Part shown: positions 19,569 to 27,134 of the stretch, piece by piece
Layout of the letters: every line of letters starts with the position of its first letter
How positions within the stretch are numbered: position 1 is the first letter of the stretch
Translations under genes and position numbers: made by a program
The notes under the pieces: model-generated
Told to the model about the DNA's origin: nothing
Databases searched by the model: none
Seen by the model: the letters and a program-made list of their open reading frames with translations, nothing else
DNA from: Daejeonella sp.
Lineage (GTDB): Bacteria; Bacteroidota; Bacteroidia; Sphingobacteriales; Sphingobacteriaceae
DNA: 64,000 nt
Direction: 5' to 3'
Assembly (NCBI RefSeq): GCF_017495225.1
Contig: NZ_JAFEIG010000026.1
Coordinates: forward strand, 1-64,000

Positions 19569-20729
19569 TTATTTTTTCTTCATAAATGCCTCTTCTTCTT
19601 TTGTCAATGGGATTTTAGGATCTAAATTAGTCGTCTGAGCTAGATTTTCATAAAATGGCTTTTTTAAATCAATTTGTTCCTTTTTGGGAATTTCAACTCC
19701 TTTTTGTGTTTTTGTGATTAAAAATTCTTGGGTGATTTTAATATCTTCTTTTTTATTATTGCTTGTAAACTCTCCATCTAAAGCTGATTTTAATGTATTG
19801 ATTACCCATTTATCTTCAACCTTTTTAAATGAAAGGTTAACATGATGTTTTTTTGTTTCTGTAATGTATGGCGTCCCAGCTTTAGATGTTAAATTTTCTT
19901 TATGATTATTATAATCATAAGTAAAGTCTAGTTCACTTATGGCTCCAGTTGCATTATCAAAATAAATTATTCCATCATTTAAATACATGACTATTTCTCC
20001 GTCTTCCATTATGGGGGTAGTAAAAGTAACTTTTGTATAGTTGGCGGTTTTGTTGATTGATTGAATAGTTATATCTGTACCACGATTTACTACCAAGGTG
20101 TAGAAATTGAGGTGTAAAAGCTTAAATAGGTATTCATTTTCGACATAGCCTTTATGTGCTTCAGCTGCATTCTCAATTAATTTAGAATAGTCAATATTGA
20201 TAAGACTGATTTGGTTTTGTTTATCAAAAGGTTTCCTAAAATCTAGCCTATAGTTCTTGTCATACCATTTTAATTGCACTTGAGATAACCTAGCTAAACT
20301 ATCATTAACTTTTACACTTTCTTTGTAAGTGCAGTCATATATAACAGGCTGATTTAGATATAATTGCTCATATTTTTTAAGTAATTCAGCCAATTTCTTT
20401 TTCAAATCAAAATCATAAACGGCAACTTCCATTAGTAAAATAGATGATCTACTCAAGCGTATCGTATCAAGCTTAAAATAATCTTTTAATACTATTTCTG
20501 TGGGATTATATGCTACGTGACTAAGCCTTAATTTATCATTCGGATTGGAAAAATATATCTTCACCTTTCCGTCTTCGTTGCTAACTGTCCCTTCATTTTT
20601 TGCAGTAAAATACGCACTAACAGCGTTTATGGGTTTATTGCTTAATGAGTCTACAATAATGAATTCTTTTACCTGAGCATTAACAATAAGAGACAGAACA
20701 GTAAAGAATAGGGAGAGATAAAACTTCAT
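19569..20729 (-). CDS. Secreted CarboxypepD_reg-like domain protein
   Basis: The 386-aa protein has a signal peptide (residues 1-18, ending VNAQ). Residues about 20-95 form a carboxypeptidase-regulatory-like beta-sandwich (VDSLSNKPINAVSAYF, EGTVSNEDGKVKI). A helical stretch (about 105-130) and a long beta-rich domain without recognisable catalytic motifs follow. It resembles Bacteroidota outer-membrane-associated proteins. The gene is single and converges with comB. The function is unknown. Confidence 0.65.
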   Translation of the reverse strand: MKFYLSLFFTVLSLIVNAQVKEFIIVDSLSNKPINAVSAYFTAKNEGTVSNEDGKVKIYFSNPNDKLRLSHVAYNPTEIVLKDYFKLDTIRLSRSSILLMEVAVYDFDLKKKLAELLKKYEQLYLNQPVIYDCTYKESVKVNDSLARLSQVQLKWYDKNYRLDFRKPFDKQNQISLINIDYSKLIENAAEAHKGYVENEYLFKLLHLNFYTLVVNRGTDITIQSINKTANYTKVTFTTPIMEDGEIVMYLNDGIIYFDNATGAISELDFTYDYNNHKENLTSKAGTPYITETKKHHVNLSFKKVEDKWVINTLKSALDGEFTSNNKKEDIKITQEFLITKTQKGVEIPKKEQIDLKKPFYENLAQTTNLDPKIPLTKEEEAFMKKK

Positions 20730-20867
20730 ATATTTAATTTGTATTTTATTGATCCAGAGTTATTAAAATTAATCTTATCAGAATTAATTCTTACAATAAT
20801 ATACGAAATTTTCTTGAAAAGAAAAAATAAATTGCAATAGCTATCAAATTGCTAGAGAAGATTATTT

Positions 20868-21194
20868 TTACTTCAACTTCTCATTATTCTTATGCCTTTC
20901 GGCATCACGAATATTTTTCTTTTCGAGGTTTTTTTGGAGGGCTTCAGTCAGGTTGGTGCCGGTTTGATTTGCAAGGCAGATTAATACAAAAAGTACATCA
21001 GCAAGTTCATCGCCAAGATCATGGCCTTCATCAGATTTTTTGAAGGATTGTTCACCATATTTTCTAGCCATGATTCGAGCCACTTCACCTACTTCCTCCA
21101 TGAGGATTGCGGTATTAGTTAGTTCATTAAAATAACGAACACCGGTAGTGTTAATCCACTGATCTACAGTTTTTTGTGCTTCTTCTAAGGTCAT
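20868..21194 (-). CDS. MazG-like nucleotide pyrophosphohydrolase
   Basis: The 108-aa all-alpha NTP pyrophosphatase has the metal-binding pattern E-E-x-x-E followed by E-x-x-D: LMEEVGEVARIMARKYGEQ and LGDELADVLFVLICLANQTG. It probably hydrolyses non-canonical or excess nucleoside triphosphates. Its length matches the YpjD/MazG-like small proteins rather than the double-domain MazG. It lies 9 bp after dtd in a minus-strand rsgA-dtd-mazG-like run. Confidence 0.88.
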   Translation of the reverse strand: MTLEEAQKTVDQWINTTGVRYFNELTNTAILMEEVGEVARIMARKYGEQSFKKSDEGHDLGDELADVLFVLICLANQTGTNLTEALQKNLEKKNIRDAERHKNNEKLK

Positions 21195-21203
21195 GGCGAT
21201 TTT

Positions 21204-21656
21204 TTATTCTTTAGCTTTAGTGTCGATGGTAATGGTAACGGGACCGTCATTCAAAAGATTGATTTTCATATCTGCACCAAAAATCCCACACTCTGTTTTC
21301 TTTCCAGTTAAATTATTTAACTCTTTTATCATCTTCTCGTAAAGAGGGATAGCAAAATCAGGCTTTGCAGAACGTGTAAATCCTGGTCTATTGCCTTTTT
21401 TTGTCGCAGCAAAGAGTGTAAACTGACTGATTAACAAGATATTACCATCAATATCTTCTAAAGATTTATTCATTAAACCATTCTCATCTGAGAAGATACG
21501 CATATTGGCAATCTTTTGAGCTAACCAGGTGAGGTCTTCATCGGTATCGCTATCTTCAATGCCCAATAGAACCATAAATCCTTGTTTAATTTGTCCTGTT
21601 ATTTCACCATTTACGGTGCAGGAGGCATGGCTGACTCTTTGTATGACTGCTCTCAT
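21204..21656 (-). CDS. dtd: D-aminoacyl-tRNA deacylase
   Basis: The 150-aa homodimeric enzyme releases D-amino acids (and Gly from mischarged tRNA-Ala). It carries MRAVIQRVSHASCTVNGE at the N-terminus, LISQFTLFA with the active-site Ser-Gln, and the C-terminal NDGPVTITID with the Gly-cisPro element. Its start overlaps the rsgA stop by 4 bp, indicating translational coupling. Confidence 0.94.
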   Translation of the reverse strand: MRAVIQRVSHASCTVNGEITGQIKQGFMVLLGIEDSDTDEDLTWLAQKIANMRIFSDENGLMNKSLEDIDGNILLISQFTLFAATKKGNRPGFTRSAKPDFAIPLYEKMIKELNNLTGKKTECGIFGADMKINLLNDGPVTITIDTKAKE

Positions 21657-22573
21657 CCTCTAGTATTATTATCATTATAGATACTTAGGTAACTATCGTA
21701 GCGTGAAGGTTCTAATTCTTCATTTTCCAAGGCATTTAACACAGCGCATCCCGGTTCATTGATATGTCGGCAATTATGGAAACGGCAATTGCTCATCAAT
21801 TTCCTAATTTCTGGGAATAATCTTCCAAGCTCTTGCTTTTCAATGTCGAAAACACCTAATTCACGTATTCCGGGGGTATCAATTAAGTATCCTCCGAAGG
21901 GCAATTGAAACATCTCCGCGAAGGTGGTGGTATGCTTACCTTTATCGCTCCAGTCGGAAATTTCGCCTGTTTTTAGTTCTTTACCGGGCAATAGAGCATT
22001 AATTAGGGTCGATTTGCCCACACCAGAATGACCACTTACCAAAGTAACTTTGTCCTTTAGCAAATCTCGAATTTGATCTAGGTTAGTCTCTTGAATTGCC
22101 GAAACACTATAGCAAGGATAACCCGCTTTTTCATAAATGGATTGGTATTCTTCTAATATTTCTAGTCCTTCATCACTAAATAAATCTAATTTATTAAAGA
22201 TGAGTTTGGCGGGAATGTCGTAGGCTTCGGCGGTGACTAAAAACCTGTCGATAAAGCCTAGGGAAGTCCGCGGCGAAGCCAAAGTAACAATCAAAAATGC
22301 CTGATCTAAATTAGCTGCAATAATTTGTGCTTGCTTAGAAAGGTTTATTGATTTACGGATGATGTAATTTTTTCTGGGATGAAGGAAAGTAATTAATCCT
22401 GTTTCTTGGTCGGGTTCCAGCTCAATATCAACATGGTCGCCTACTGCAATAGGGTTGGTAGTCTTGATATCCAGCGTTCTGAACTTACCTTTGATGCGGC
22501 AATTGATGGTCTTATCCTCATCGGTTAAAACACCATACCAGCTTCCGGTTGATTTGATTACTAATCCCTTCAT
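21653..22573 (-). CDS. rsgA: Ribosome small-subunit biogenesis GTPase RsgA
   Basis: The 306-aa circularly permuted GTPase acts in late 30S maturation. It has an N-terminal OB-fold (about residues 1-65) and permuted G motifs: NKLD (G4), GHSGVGKSTLINAL (G1), TTTF (G2) and DTPGIRELG (G3). The C-terminal zinc knuckle is CRFHNCRHINEPGC. It is the first gene of a run with dtd and the MazG-like gene. A TATCTTTG -7 element lies only 9 bp upstream of the ATG, so the transcript may be nearly leaderless. Confidence 0.94.
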   Translation of the reverse strand: MKGLVIKSTGSWYGVLTDEDKTINCRIKGKFRTLDIKTTNPIAVGDHVDIELEPDQETGLITFLHPRKNYIIRKSINLSKQAQIIAANLDQAFLIVTLASPRTSLGFIDRFLVTAEAYDIPAKLIFNKLDLFSDEGLEILEEYQSIYEKAGYPCYSVSAIQETNLDQIRDLLKDKVTLVSGHSGVGKSTLINALLPGKELKTGEISDWSDKGKHTTTFAEMFQLPFGGYLIDTPGIRELGVFDIEKQELGRLFPEIRKLMSNCRFHNCRHINEPGCAVLNALENEELEPSRYDSYLSIYNDNNTRG

Positions 22574-22581
22574 TTATAATG

Positions 22582-22589
22582 CAAAGATA
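22582..22589 (-). promoter_or_regulatory. -7 promoter element of rsgA
   Basis: The minus strand reads TATCTTTG, an exact TAnnTTTG match, ending 9 bp before the rsgA start codon. A start site about 5-7 nt downstream would leave almost no 5' untranslated region. No -33 motif at ideal spacing was found. Confidence 0.4.
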
Positions 22590-22706
22590 AGGTCTATTTC
22601 AAAAATTTAAGAGATATTTATTTAACTGTAGATTATTAATTTTTATTATTTAAATAAAATTCGTATATTAGGGAATACTATTAAGAAATTTGTTTCAATT
22701 CAAATA

Positions 22707-22964
22707 ATGGGAATGATGAACACTAAAAATTTGAGCTTATTAGCCTTTGTGCCAATTGTGATTTACATGATGGCAATACCAATGTTTGACTTGGGTTTCA
22801 CTCTTAAAATGGTCATTTTGGGTATTATAATCTGTAATTCCTTAATCATCAGCATTTATTTAAATAATCAAAAATCAAAGGAAGAAAGAAATAGAAAAAA
22901 TTTACAGCTTTTGCTTGCTATGAGTGTTTCTTTGATGGTGTTTTTATTTCAATTTTATATTTAG
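22707..22964 (+). CDS. Small membrane protein, unknown
   Basis: The 85-aa hydrophobic protein has three likely transmembrane segments (about residues 8-28, 31-50 and 66-84), separated by a charged stretch QKSKEERNRKN. It is not recognised. It lies 57 bp upstream of another small membrane protein on the same strand, and both border the repeat-rich segment. An ATG three codons downstream (22716) is an alternative start. Confidence 0.5.
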   Translation: MGMMNTKNLSLLAFVPIVIYMMAIPMFDLGFTLKMVILGIIICNSLIISIYLNNQKSKEERNRKNLQLLLAMSVSLMVFLFQFYI

Positions 22965-23021
22965 GATAATTTTAAGCTATTCCTAAATTTCAATTATTTT
23001 CTTGCATTAAAATTATTCATT

Positions 23022-23216
23022 ATGGACTATCTTTTACCTCTAATTATTCCGGTTATAATCTATATTGTATTATTAACTTTCGGCTTTTCTATTATTAAAA
23101 AACAAACCGATATAAAACCATCCACAAAAACATTTTGGTACATTTTTATGGCTTTAATGCCTTTTGTGGCTTTAATTGTTTTCTATTTTGCGGAGGTTAA
23201 GCCAAAAGTGGCTTGA
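23022..23216 (+). CDS. Small membrane protein, unknown
   Basis: The 64-aa protein has two transmembrane segments (about residues 5-24 and 38-58) joined by KKQTDIKPSTKTF. The length and topology resemble PLDc_N-like or two-helix hypothetical proteins, but no motif confirms this. It shares strand and a short gap with the preceding small membrane gene. Confidence 0.5.
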   Translation: MDYLLPLIIPVIIYIVLLTFGFSIIKKQTDIKPSTKTFWYIFMALMPFVALIVFYFAEVKPKVA

Positions 23217-23234
23217 TAGATTGTTTATACGTAG

Positions 23235-23552
23235 GGACAGGTCGCGACCTGTCCTCGCTCTTCAATAAAAAACCATTGCCATCTTTATCTTCATGAACCT
23301 TAATTATTTAATGTTTCATAATTAATGTTTAATATATCATGATAAATATTCTGCGTCTCTGCGTCTTTGCGAGAATTTAATTTGTGTGTCTCGCAGAGAC
23401 GCAAAGGAATGGATAGATTGGCTGGTACGGTGACAACACCGACCAGAGGAGCGATTTTAGTACAGAGTATTTAGTACAGAGTAGTTAGAAATGAGTTTTT
23501 AAAAAATTCAGAGAAGGTAAGCTCTTCATGAACCTTAATTTCTTAATGTTTT
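23235..23552. repeat. Composite dispersed-repeat block A
   Basis: It contains, in order, the palindrome GGACAGGTCGCGACCTGTCC (23235-23254), a CTTAAT/TTAATG segment, and a hairpin built from CTGCGTCTTTGCGAG and CTCGCAGAGACGCAAAG (about 23358-23408). These are followed by a second hairpin at 23422-23446 (CTGGTACGGTG/CACCGACCAG), an AGTATTTAGTACAGAGTAG segment and CCTTAATTTCTTAATGTTT. Block B at 24796-25102 repeats most of this order. No coding region is seen. Confidence 0.8.
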
Positions 23553-23683
23553 ACTTATTTAATATTATCTTAACCTAACAATTATTTTAATAAAGCATTT
23601 TTTTTAATTTTAAATATATTTTTTAATTTTTAAATTAAAAAATTAAATTCGATTAATAAATTTAACAATTAAATATTTTTTTT

Positions 23684-24174
23684 ATGAACAATTCAAAACA
23701 ATTCAAAAGCTAATAGCTGGAATTTTACTGTTACTGGTTAGTGTTACGGGGTTTTATGCGTGTAAGAAAGAAGATGTCGAAGCTAAACAATTAGCAAATT
23801 TTGAAAATCTATCCAAAGATCCCAATTTTATCAAACTCGTAAAGCTTAATGATGAATTTTTAAACAAAATTTCTAATCTCGAGTTAGCAGCTGAGATTAT
23901 TAATTCTGAGTCAAAAGATGATTTGAAAGAAGAAACGCTTTTTAAATATTTAGGATTTCAAAATTATGAGGAATATCAAAATTTTTTAGATCTTCAACAA
24001 ACTCTTAAAAATAAAGTTATTAATAAATTTGACTTTCAGAAGTTGAGTGCGCAGGAGAGTGAAAGTTTAAAAGATGATATTTCATCTCTAATTCGAACTA
24101 ATTATAACGTCAGTGATATAAATGTCCATACTTTAAATATTTGGCTCATGTTCCTGATGATATGGGGGGTATAG
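23684..24174 (+). pseudogene. Frameshifted lipoprotein gene (5' part)
   Basis: The ATG at 23684 reads MNNSKQFKS and then stops. The next frame reads KLIAGILLLLVSVTGFYACKK, a textbook lipoprotein signal with its lipobox Cys, followed by a Lys/Glu-rich helical domain up to 24174. One base is missing in the A run at 23705-23708, and adding one A restores the frame. A second shift of the same sense near 24141 would join this frame to the Cys/Gly-rich frame that follows. This is either a decayed gene, a phase-variable one, or two homopolymer assembly errors. Alternative in-frame starts are non-ATG. Confidence 0.6.
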
Positions 24175-24419
24175 AGCCAGGTAGACCTAATTGTTCAGGT
24201 AGACGATCTAATTGTCAATATTCGGCTCTTGCAGTTTACACATTGGAGATAATTGGATGTGGTTCCGTTGCTGCAGGCGTTGGCGTTGGGACTTTGGGTC
24301 TAGGAGGTGTTGCCGTTTATACTTTATGTGCTGGAGCAGCTCTGGTTCATTATAATACCATGATTAATGATTGTACTTACGCTTATCAAGATTGTATCAA
24401 CCCACCTAATTATAACTAA
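24141..24419 (+). CDS. Cys- and Gly-rich secreted-type domain, probable 3' part of the lipoprotein
   Basis: The 92-aa frame has no obvious own ribosome binding site. It contains CSGRRSNCQYSA, a hydrophobic Gly-rich stretch (GCGSVAAGVGVGTLGLGG), a second Cys region and a C-terminal DCTYAYQDC. Six Cys residues and a Gly-rich core recall bacteriocin-like or Cys-stabilised peptides, but no named family is recognised. It overlaps the preceding frame by 34 bp; a single-base insertion would fuse the two into about a 245-aa lipoprotein. It lies 7 bp upstream of a small membrane protein. Confidence 0.5.
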   Translation: MAHVPDDMGGIEPGRPNCSGRRSNCQYSALAVYTLEIIGCGSVAAGVGVGTLGLGGVAVYTLCAGAALVHYNTMINDCTYAYQDCINPPNYN

Positions 24420-24426
24420 GAGTACT

Positions 24427-24687
24427 ATGACTAAATCATTTAATCCCCAAAAACTACTTGTTGCGATAGCTTTTTTAAATGTAATTATCGTAAACACGAT
24501 AAACAGAGAGTATGTAATTTATTTTGCAGTACCTGCCGGTTTAATAATGCTTTTTTTGTGGTATAAAACGTTTGAATTCAATTCAGCAAATAATGTTACT
24601 AATTCATCTAACAAAACATTTGCAATTGTAACGCTGATTACAATCATAGTTACCATTATTGTCAGTCGGTACAATGGTATTTTTTAA
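24427..24687 (+). CDS. Small membrane protein, unknown
   Basis: The 86-aa protein has three hydrophobic segments (about residues 10-22, 29-46 and 62-80). The ATG at 24427, 7 bp after the preceding stop, was preferred to an upstream start at 24367 that lies inside the previous gene. Its position directly behind an exported Cys/Gly-rich product would fit an accessory or immunity-type membrane protein, but this is speculation. It is not recognised. Confidence 0.5.
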   Translation: MTKSFNPQKLLVAIAFLNVIIVNTINREYVIYFAVPAGLIMLFLWYKTFEFNSANNVTNSSNKTFAIVTLITIIVTIIVSRYNGIF

Positions 24688-24795
24688 CTAGAACCGTCTT
24701 GAAAATTTTCATCGATTAAAAAGGATTTTACTATTTTACCAGTAATTTATTTTTTAAAGTCTGATATTTTTAATGATATTTTCGAGACGAGCACT

Positions 24796-25102
24796 AAATA
24801 GGGACAGGTCGCGACCTGTCCCTATTTTTTTAAATTATAAACGCTTTTACCAAGAAAGTTCTGCGTCTTTGCGAGAATTTAATTTGTGTGTCTCGCAGAG
24901 ATGCAAAGGCGCAAAGGAATGGGTTAATAAAAGTGAAATCGGCGGTTAGGGTGGCTGGTACGGTGATAACACGTACTAGAGGATTGAAAGTTAGTACAGA
25001 GTATTTAGTAGAGAGTAGTTAGAAATGAGTTAATTAGGAAATGAGTTTTTAAAAAAATCAGAGAAGGCAAGTCCTTCATGAACCTTAATTTCTTAATGTT
25101 TT
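24796..25102. repeat. Composite dispersed-repeat block B
   Basis: It starts with a 32-bp perfect palindrome (24796-24827) whose core is GGACAGGTCGCGACCTGTCC and whose right arm ends in a T run, so it could also act as a terminator. The same CTGCGTCTTTGCGAG hairpin (from about 24860) follows. A restyled version of the CTGGTACGGTG hairpin (24955-24979), the AGTATTTAGTA segment, and GAACCTTAATTTCTTAATG complete the block. It is a direct relative of block A, with about 1.24 kb of cargo between them. Confidence 0.8.
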
Positions 25103-25113
25103 TTAAAATGAAC

Positions 25114-25198
25114 CATTAAGGGATTAAGAAGGATTAAGATTTATTTCTATCAGGGAGCCAATTGAAAGATGTTTCTTAATCCTTCTTAATTTCTTAAT
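25114..25198. repeat. Inverted repeat near metF 3' end
   Basis: Arms CATTAAGGGATTAAGAAGG (from 25114) and CCTTCTTAATTTCTTAATG (to 25198) form an imperfect long stem around about 33 nt. It belongs to the CTTAATTTCTTAATG family. On the minus strand it lies 36 bp beyond the metF stop and may stabilise or end that transcript. Confidence 0.65.
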
Positions 25199-25233
25199 GT
25201 TTATCTAATTTATTCTTAGTCTAACCTAATTTT

Positions 25234-26190
25234 TTAAAATATCGCCTCCGCAATTCTTTTCGTCGGGCCCGGATTACTCATCGTATAAAAATGTAAAACA
25301 GGAGCGCCAATTTTGATAAGATCTTTACATTGAGCAATCATGTGCTCGATTCCCACTTCTCTAACCTCTTTTTCAGATTTACATTTAGCTACCGCTTCAC
25401 TTAATTCTTCTGGAAGATCAATGTGGAATATTTTTGGCAGACTAATCATCTGCTTCGAAGAGGTGATTGGCTTTAATCCCGGAATAATAGGCACATTGAT
25501 GCCATTTTTTCGGCATAAATCAACAAATTCTACATATTTTGAATTGTCGAAAAACATCTGAGTCACAATAAATTCGGCACCCATATCCACCTTCATCTTC
25601 AAGTATTTGAAGTCCGTTTTCAAGTTTGGAGCTTCAAAATGCTTCTCAGGATATCCGGCCACACCGATGCAAAACTGTGTTTTATAGGCTGTATCGTGAT
25701 CTTCATGAAGATATACACCATTATTCATATTTACCACCTGCTGCAGTAGGTCGGTAGCGTAGGCATGCCCACCAGGAGTAGGAATAAATCCAGAATCTGC
25801 ATGGCGAGCATCACCACGCAAAACCAATACATTATCGATACCTAAAAATTGAAGATCGATGAGTGCATTTTCTGTCTCTTCTCTTGTAAAACCACCACAA
25901 ATAAGATGTGGCACAGCATCCACCTTATACCTATTCATAATTGCGGCACAAATAGCTACAGTTCCGGGCCGTTTACGATAAGAAACCTTCTCAAGCAATC
26001 CGCTATCATGCTGCTTATAAATATAATCTTCCCTGTGGTAGGTTACATCAATGAAAGGCGGATTAAAATCCATTAGCGGATCAATAGCATCGTAAATTCC
26101 TTGAATACTCTGACCCTTAACAGGCGGAAGAAGCTCAAATGAGAAAAGTGTTTTTCCTTTTGCGGAGGAAATATGTTCTGTTATTTTCAT
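25234..26190 (-). CDS. metF: 5,10-methylenetetrahydrofolate reductase
   Basis: The 318-aa flavoenzyme (FAD-dependent TIM barrel) reduces methylene-THF to 5-methyl-THF, the methyl donor used by MetH. Family motifs include FSFELLPPVKG near the N-terminus, PHLICGGFTREETENAL, NVLVLRGDARH with the FAD-binding LRGD and FIVTQMFFDN. The C-terminal GAPVLHFYTMS follows. It is on the same strand as metH, about 0.94 kb downstream, separated by a four-helix-bundle gene and minisatellites. Confidence 0.94.
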   Translation of the reverse strand: MKITEHISSAKGKTLFSFELLPPVKGQSIQGIYDAIDPLMDFNPPFIDVTYHREDYIYKQHDSGLLEKVSYRKRPGTVAICAAIMNRYKVDAVPHLICGGFTREETENALIDLQFLGIDNVLVLRGDARHADSGFIPTPGGHAYATDLLQQVVNMNNGVYLHEDHDTAYKTQFCIGVAGYPEKHFEAPNLKTDFKYLKMKVDMGAEFIVTQMFFDNSKYVEFVDLCRKNGINVPIIPGLKPITSSKQMISLPKIFHIDLPEELSEAVAKCKSEKEVREVGIEHMIAQCKDLIKIGAPVLHFYTMSNPGPTKRIAEAIF

Positions 26191-26205
26191 TTTTTGATCA
26201 GTTGT

Positions 26206-26370
26206 CGGTTATCTTTGTCAGTTATCAGTTGTCAGTTGACAGTTGTCGGTTATCAGTTGACGGTTATCAGTTGTCGGTTATTAGTTGTCGGTTATTAGTT
26301 GTCAGTTATCAGTTGTCGGTTATTAGTTGTCGGTTATCAGTTGACTTTGTTAATTATCTTTGTCAGTTGT
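26206..26370. repeat. TTATCAGTTGTCGG minisatellite 1
   Basis: About fifteen imperfect 10-bp units alternate between GTTATCAGTT-, GTCGGTTATC- and GTCAGTTGAC-type sequence. The array runs into the 3' end of the four-helix-bundle gene, whose last codons (KTTDKDN) appear to be encoded by repeat-derived sequence. The same unit recurs at 26828-27126. Confidence 0.8.
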
Positions 26371-26754
26371 CTTTATATTCTTTGGTTTTAGATTTTGAAA
26401 ATATTTAATAAAGCCACTTAATAATTTTCTACTTAGTTCTGTCGATAGTAGAAATTCTTTAAGTTTAGGTTCATCTAAATAATTTAAATCAAAGCAAAGA
26501 TACAATTGAGTTTCTAGTTCATAGAGAGATCCTCTTGCGATATGAAAGAATCGAATGCTATCTTTCGAATGATTTCTTCCACATCCTTCCGCAATATTTG
26601 ATGGTACTGATATTGCACATCTTCTCATTTGATTTATTAAACCATATTGTTCTTCTTTAGGAAACTCTGCTGTAATTGAATAAACTTCTTTCGATAATTT
26701 CCTAGCTTCTTGCCATACTTTTAATTCTGTGTATCTTTTCTCTGAATCATTCAT
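26350..26754 (-). CDS. Four-helix bundle protein (23S rRNA intervening-sequence/IVP family)
   Basis: The 134-aa protein has the TIGR02436-type pattern: ELKVWQEARKLSKEVY, FPKEEQYGLINQMRRCAISVPSNIAEGCGR, then FFHIARGSLYELETQLYL. The family includes proteins encoded in rRNA intervening sequences and the Avd accessory proteins of diversity-generating retroelements. Neither an rRNA gene nor a reverse transcriptase is near, so this is a solitary copy of unknown role. It sits between two minisatellite arrays that separate metF from metH. Confidence 0.85.
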   Translation of the reverse strand: MNDSEKRYTELKVWQEARKLSKEVYSITAEFPKEEQYGLINQMRRCAISVPSNIAEGCGRNHSKDSIRFFHIARGSLYELETQLYLCFDLNYLDEPKLKEFLLSTELSRKLLSGFIKYFQNLKPKNIKTTDKDN

Positions 26755-26827
26755 CTCTTTGAATTATTTCGAGATAAATTACTTTGAAAAAATAGTTTAT
26801 AAAAATTTTTACCTTTTAATCATTTAT

Positions 26828-27126
26828 TTATACCGGTTATCAGTTGTCGGTTATCAGTTGACAGTTAACAGTTGTCAGTTGACAGTTGTTGGTTGTCAGT
26901 TGTCGGTTGACAGTTCCCTGATAACTGACAACGCTAAATAACAACTCCTTTCTTCGTTTGCCTGCCAACTTATAACTCTCTTTTCCTGATAACTGATAAC
27001 TGTCAACTCTTGTTTTCGCTTGTCTGTTAACTGTCAATTGATAACTCTCTTTTACTGCTAACTGACAACGGATAACTGTCAACTCTTGTTGTCGCTTGCC
27101 TGCTAACTGACAACTGCTAACTGCCA
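26828..27126. repeat. TTATCAGTTG minisatellite 2 with internal inversion
   Basis: Units read in the TTATCAGTTG sense from about 26828 to 26913. From about 26918 the complementary sense (CTGATAACTGACAAC) is repeated to 27126, mixed with CTCTTTTCCT-like spacers. The junction near 26915 is thus a large inverted repeat. The array ends 8 bp before the metH stop codon. Confidence 0.8.
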
Positions 27127-27134
27127 ACCCCTCT

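Noticed and set aside
20849..21043. A plus-strand frame opposite the MazG-like gene
   Set aside because: It is the shadow of a well-supported enzyme on the other strand.
23235..25102. A transposon in the repeat-bracketed segment
   Set aside because: No transposase, recombinase or terminal inverted repeats with target duplication were seen; only repeat blocks are present.
26350..26754. Four-helix-bundle gene as part of a diversity-generating retroelement
   Set aside because: No reverse transcriptase, template repeat or variable repeat was found nearby; the minisatellites are low-complexity tandem repeats.
26139..27127. Frames with repeated LSVISCRL/QLTVN residues in the minisatellites
   Set aside because: They are simply translations of the 10-bp repeat units.
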